From: Natrinema mahii
GTDB lineage: Archaea; Halobacteriota; Halobacteria; Halobacteriales; Natrialbaceae
Assembly: GCA_000690595.2 (NCBI GenBank)
Contig: JHUT02000005.1
Coordinates: 123,254 to 187,253, forward strand
Direction of reading: 5' to 3'
DNA length: 64,000 nucleotides
Below are positions 60,795 to 64,000 of this stretch, in pieces. Position numbers and translations under genes: made by a program. The notes under the pieces are model-generated. The model had not been told where the DNA came from and made no database searches. It worked only from the letters and a program-made list of their open reading frames with translations. Position 1 is the first letter of the stretch. Each line of letters begins with the position of its first letter.

Positions 60795-61007
60795 TCACTC
60801 CACTCGTTCCGAGACAGCCGCTCGAGGCGGTCGGACCGCGGGGGCGACGACGGCCGCCTGAACGGTGACCACGAGGTTTCTGAAGAAGTCGCTGAACGTG
60901 ATCAACAGCACGGCGGCCAGCACGATCAGGAGAAGAAAGCTAAAGAAGATAATCGCCGCCTGTCGCCCGGTGAGGTCCGCCCCCTCGAGGAGTTCGTCGA
61001 TGGCCAT
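60795..61007 (-). CDS. Small single-helix membrane protein
   Basis: This 70-residue protein starts at ATG 61007, 'MAIDELLEGADLTGRQAAIIFFSFLLLIVLAAVLLITFSDFFRNLVV', with one strong membrane helix and a basic C-terminal tail. No family is recognised. It converges directly on the phosphoesterase gene, with its stop adjacent to that gene's stop at 60794/60795. Confidence 0.65.
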   Translation of the reverse strand: MAIDELLEGADLTGRQAAIIFFSFLLLIVLAAVLLITFSDFFRNLVVTVQAAVVAPAVRPPRAAVSERVE

Positions 61008-61102
61008 GGATGCCTGTCGACGGAACACCGCCCAGCGACGTAGTCGTTGGGCCGTCGAGTGACTGTCCCGGGACGAGACAGTCGCTCGAGTCGACTCGCG
61101 AA

Positions 61103-62407
61103 TCAACCCGACAGGTCGTCGATGACCGCTTCGGCCGCCCGCCGCCCGCTCTCCATCGCGCCCTGGATCGAGGACCACTGCGTGTAGTCGCCGGCCAGAT
61201 AGACCGGCCCCGCGGGGTCGCGAGCGTCGGGGAGTCGGTCGTGGATCCCCGGCGGCTGGTCGAACTGCGCGAACGGGATCCGCTCGGTACGTAGCGTCTC
61301 GAGGTCGTCGAACCCGCGCTCGGGATACCACGACTCGAGGGAGCGCCGGGTCCGTTCGGCCAGTTCGTCGTCGCTCGCCGTCTGCTCCCCGAGATAGGTC
61401 GCGCTGATCAGCGTCGCGTCGTCGGGCGCGTACTCGGGGGCGACAGCGCTGTGGGGCACCACGTGGTTCGGCCCTCGCCCGGTCGCGTTCAGCAGGAGCC
61501 GACGGCCGGTCCCCAGATCGGTTCCCGCCGGGAGCGCGTAGTACTGGGTGATACAGCCCCGCGCCTCGGTCGGGATCGACTCGACCCCCGTCAGCTCCCG
61601 CGCCGTCGGCGGATCGGTCGCGACGACGACCGCGTCGGCCTCGAGGGTCTCGGCGTCGGTCTCGACAGCGACGGAGCCGGCAGCGTCGTGCTCGCCGCTG
61701 CTCGAGTCGTCGGCCGCGACCGACTCGACCGTGACATTCGTTCGGATCGTTCCATCGACCTCGCGGACGCGGTCGGCCAGTTGCGAGGGGATCGCTTCCA
61801 TGCCGGCGGCCGGGACCACCGTCTCGCCCGCCGCGAGGGTTCGGAAGGTGTACTCGAAGACACGCCGCGAGGTCGAAAGCGAGCGGTCGAGCGTGATCCC
61901 GCCGTAGAACGGTGCGACGAAGCCCTCGATGAACCGTTCGGAGAACCCCCGACTACGGAGGAAGTCGTCGATCCGCTCGTCGTCTCGGTCGAAGATGTCG
62001 TCCGGATCGGTCCGCCGGAGCCGGAGCCAGAGCCGGGCCACGCGGAGCGCGTCGCCGACCGAGACGTACGGGTTCGACAGCGTCGCCGGGATCGTCTTCG
62101 GTTCGCGGAGCGGGTCCGCGAGCGTCGACAGCCCGTCGGGGCCGGCGATCGTCGCTCCGGGCGCGAACCGGCGCAGCGTCAGTTCCCGGAGGTCGAGTTC
62201 GCGCCGAACGGCGGGATAGGCGGTAAAGCAGACCTGAAAGCCCCGGTCGAACCGAAAGCCGTCCCGCTCGCGGGTTCGGACGCGGCCCCCGGGCGTCTCG
62301 CGGCGTTCGAACAACGTCACGTCTGCACCGGCGGCGGCGAGGTGCCGGGCGGCGACGAGCCCGGCCAGCCCACCGCCGGCGACGGCTACCTGCGGAGTCG
62401 AGCGCAT
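61103..62407 (-). CDS. FAD-dependent oxidoreductase, phytoene desaturase/protoporphyrinogen oxidase-like
   Basis: This 434-residue flavoprotein starts at ATG 62407 with the FAD motif 'QVAVAGGGLAGLVAARHLAAAGADVTLFERRETPGGRVRTRERDGFRFDRGFQV'. It contains 'FVAPFYGGITLDRSLSTSRRVFEYTFRTLAAG' and ends 'VYLAGDYTQWSSIQGAMESGRRAAEAV', the carotenoid-desaturase/amine-oxidase superfamily ending. The substrate may be a carotenoid, porphyrinogen or amine; I lean to a desaturase-like role because haloarchaea carry several such copies, but cannot decide. Confidence 0.86.
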   Translation of the reverse strand: MRSTPQVAVAGGGLAGLVAARHLAAAGADVTLFERRETPGGRVRTRERDGFRFDRGFQVCFTAYPAVRRELDLRELTLRRFAPGATIAGPDGLSTLADPLREPKTIPATLSNPYVSVGDALRVARLWLRLRRTDPDDIFDRDDERIDDFLRSRGFSERFIEGFVAPFYGGITLDRSLSTSRRVFEYTFRTLAAGETVVPAAGMEAIPSQLADRVREVDGTIRTNVTVESVAADDSSSGEHDAAGSVAVETDAETLEADAVVVATDPPTARELTGVESIPTEARGCITQYYALPAGTDLGTGRRLLLNATGRGPNHVVPHSAVAPEYAPDDATLISATYLGEQTASDDELAERTRRSLESWYPERGFDDLETLRTERIPFAQFDQPPGIHDRLPDARDPAGPVYLAGDYTQWSSIQGAMESGRRAAEAVIDDLSG

Positions 62408-62531
62408 AGCCGTTGATCGATCGCCGATCAATAAAAGAGTCGACCCAACAGTGCAGGACCGGGCGCGCCGGCCACCCGCTCCGCGGCCGCCGTGGCGAGA
62501 CGCCGATTCGCCGTCGCGTTCCCGCCGCGTC

Positions 62532-62702
62532 TCACACGTCCGTCAGCAACCGAAGCGCGAGTCCGATGACGATGACGGCGACCCCGCCGAGGGCGCTGGC
62601 GATCGGCGGAATCGGGACGACAAGCAGCACCACGCCGGCGAGGACGACGAGCGTCGAGAGCTTGACCATGTGTCCGATACGTCGCCGCGACGGATAGGCC
62701 AT
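62532..62702 (-). CDS. Small two-helix membrane protein
   Basis: This 56-residue frame starts at ATG 62702 (a second ATG follows 11 codons in): 'MVKLSTLVVLAGVVLLVVPIPPIASALGGVAVIVIGLALRLLTDV', two short membrane helices with a Pro-rich turn. Similar tiny transporter-associated or uncharacterised membrane proteins occur in haloarchaea. No specific function. Confidence 0.6.
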   Translation of the reverse strand: MAYPSRRRIGHMVKLSTLVVLAGVVLLVVPIPPIASALGGVAVIVIGLALRLLTDV

Positions 62703-62899
62703 CGGCACGCATTCACAGCGGTCGCGAGCGACCGTCGAACCGGGCTGTCGTCCGACCGAGGGCGTGACGCGCGGATCGGTCGTAGCCACGCGGCCGCGGA
62801 CCGCGAGGCGACGGGGAGGCGTTACGGGGTCACGGTTGCCCGACTGTGGTCGCTTGCCGTGGCCGGTACGGTTTTGCCCGTCGCGGCGGCGTTGTCGGT

Positions 62900-63376
62900 A
62901 TGGGAGCAAACGACACGGAGACCGAAGAGCGAGCGGCGGACGGCCCCGCGTTCCAGCCGGTCTTCGAGAACCGCGTTCGGTTCGCCGAGACCGACCAGCA
63001 GGGCATCGTCTTCTACGGGGAGTACTTCACCTTTCAGGACGAGGCCGTCTCCGCGTTCTTCCGCGCGATCGACTACGGCTACGACCGCATGCGCGCGGAC
63101 GGCTGGCAGATCCACGTCGTCAACACCGAGTTGAACTACCGAACCGGCGCGGAGTTCGAGGACGTGATCGTCAACGAACTCCGGGTCGCCGATATCGGCA
63201 CCTCGAGTCTCGAGTACGAGTACCGGGCGAGACGGAAGGTCGACGACGCGGTCCTGGCGGACGGCACCGTCACGCAGGTCGCCGTCGACACCGAGACCGA
63301 GGAGCCGACCCGGATTCCCGACGCGTTCCGCGAGGCCGTCGCGGCGTTCCAGGGCGGCCTCGAGACCGACGGGTAG
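62900..63376 (+). CDS. Acyl-CoA thioesterase (hotdog fold)
   Basis: This 158-residue 4HBT-type thioesterase shows the active-site pattern 'VRFAETDQQGIVFYGEYFTFQDEAVSAFFRAIDYGYDRM' (Asp of D-x-x-G) and 'ADGTVTQVAVDTE'. It hydrolyses small acyl-CoAs. ATG 62900 gives a short acidic leader before the fold. It stands alone. Confidence 0.88.
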   Translation: MGANDTETEERAADGPAFQPVFENRVRFAETDQQGIVFYGEYFTFQDEAVSAFFRAIDYGYDRMRADGWQIHVVNTELNYRTGAEFEDVIVNELRVADIGTSSLEYEYRARRKVDDAVLADGTVTQVAVDTETEEPTRIPDAFREAVAAFQGGLETDG

Positions 63377-63425
63377 AGCCGCTGATTCCAGTCGAATCGA
63401 TCAAAAAACGAGCGCGAACCGCCGG

Positions 63426-64000
63426 TCAGTGGACGCCGACGTACGCCTCGCGGACGTAGTCGTTGTCCGTGAACTCGTCGTGTGGGCCCGAGAGTTCGAT
63501 CTCGCCGGTCTCGATCAGCGAGAGCCGGTCCGCGTGGTTCAGCGCGAACGTCGAGTTCTGCTCGGCCAGCAGGATCGTCAGCCCCTCCTCTTGCTGGAGT
63601 TTCTCGAGCGCTTCGCCGATGTCCTCGATGATGACCGGCGCGAGCCCGAGCGTCGGCTCGTCCAACATGAGCATGTCGGGGTCGCTCATCAGCGCGCGGC
63701 CGACGGCGAGCATCTGCTGTTCGCCGCCGCTCATGGTCTCGGCCTCCTGCTCGCGGCGGTCGTCCAGCCGCGGGAACAGGTCGTAGACCATCTCGAGGTC
63801 GTCCCGCACCGCCGCCTTGTCGTCGCGGAACTGCGCGCCCATCAGCAGGTTCTCGTGGACCGAGAAGTACGGGAACAGGTCCCGGTCCTCGGTGCAGTAG
63901 ATGAGCCCGGACTCGACGATCTCCTGGGACGGCTGTCCCGCGAGATCGCGGCCGGCGTAGCTGATCGATCCCTCGTAGTCGAGGAAGCCAGCGACGGCGT
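63426..64000 (-). CDS. livF: Branched-chain amino acid-type ABC transporter ATPase (N-terminus outside window)
   Basis: The frame is open to the right edge; 191 residues are visible and Walker A lies beyond base 64000. It shows 'VAGFLDYEGSISYAGRDL', the LivF-type 'GLIYCTEDRDLFPYFSVHENLLMGA', signature 'MSGGEQQMLAVGRALM', Walker B 'MLMLDEPTLGLAP' and 'ILLAEQNSTFALNHADRLSLIETGEIELSG'. The C-terminus 'DYVREAYVGVH' is complete at 63426. It is the LivF-like half of an importer whose other genes must lie to the right. Confidence 0.9.
   Translation of the reverse strand, partial: AVAGFLDYEGSISYAGRDLAGQPSQEIVESGLIYCTEDRDLFPYFSVHENLLMGAQFRDDKAAVRDDLEMVYDLFPRLDDRREQEAETMSGGEQQMLAVGRALMSDPDMLMLDEPTLGLAPVIIEDIGEALEKLQQEEGLTILLAEQNSTFALNHADRLSLIETGEIELSGPHDEFTDNDYVREAYVGVH

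Overview
The window is chromosomal DNA from a halophilic archaeon (class Halobacteria, most likely Natrialbales-like; the order is an inference). The evidence is high G+C, very acidic proteins, Tat-lipoprotein signals, archaeosortase A, archaeal L44e/S27e/eIF2-alpha/Nop10 genes, a haloarchaeal tRNA-Gln with an intron, and a Nuo complex without NuoE/F/G. Genes are dense, and co-directional neighbours often share ATGA stop/start overlaps.

Layout. 1-2.4 kb: a CBS/ParB-like protein (cut by the left edge) and an RCK-DHH phosphoesterase. 2.4-22.4 kb: the respiratory complex I operon on the minus strand (nuoA-B-CD ... H-I-J1-J2-K-L-M-N). It is split after nuoCD by an island of about 9 kb (10.1-19.6 kb). 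The island carries a UbiA prenyltransferase, three cytochrome P450s, a SAM methyltransferase, an MTH865-like small protein, a nucleoside-2-deoxyribosyltransferase-like protein, a homolog of the methanogenesis marker 12 ASKHA protein, and a 108-codon orphan gene that overlaps the start of nuoH. An 86-bp inverted-repeat element and a decayed TnpB end lie inside the island; the TnpB relic abuts the 3' end of nuoCD. The island is visibly more A+T-rich than its flanks and has near-leaderless promoters. I read it as a specialised-metabolite (isoprenoid or prenyl-quinone) locus inserted into a housekeeping operon.

22.7-42.8 kb: housekeeping genes. These are purE/purK, a Tat lipoprotein with repeats, ribH and an aminotransferase, a frameshifted HNH nuclease gene, tRNA-Gln, surE, an Rsm22-like methyltransferase overlapping a prephenate dehydrogenase, FAD oxidoreductases, trkA, an M48 protease, a multiply frameshifted CinA/MoaB-domain gene, a pilin-like protein with a repetitive beta domain, coaBC, a winged-helix membrane protein and hpt.

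43-50.4 kb: a complete peptide-type ABC importer operon. Its binding protein looks circularly permuted, and the other subunits carry lineage-specific insertions. 50.4-54 kb: two uncharacterised proteins, then an alpha/beta hydrolase with an extra N-terminal domain next to an acetoacetate-decarboxylase-like protein. 54.2-54.6 kb: initiator tRNA-Met with two extra copies of its 3' end downstream, a relic of integration.

54.6-64 kb: GtrA, the translation cluster rpl44e-rps27e-eif2a-nop10-proteasome chaperone, a transcription factor-like protein, artA with a metallophosphoesterase, a desaturase-like FAD protein, a thioesterase, and the 3' part of a livF gene cut by the right edge.
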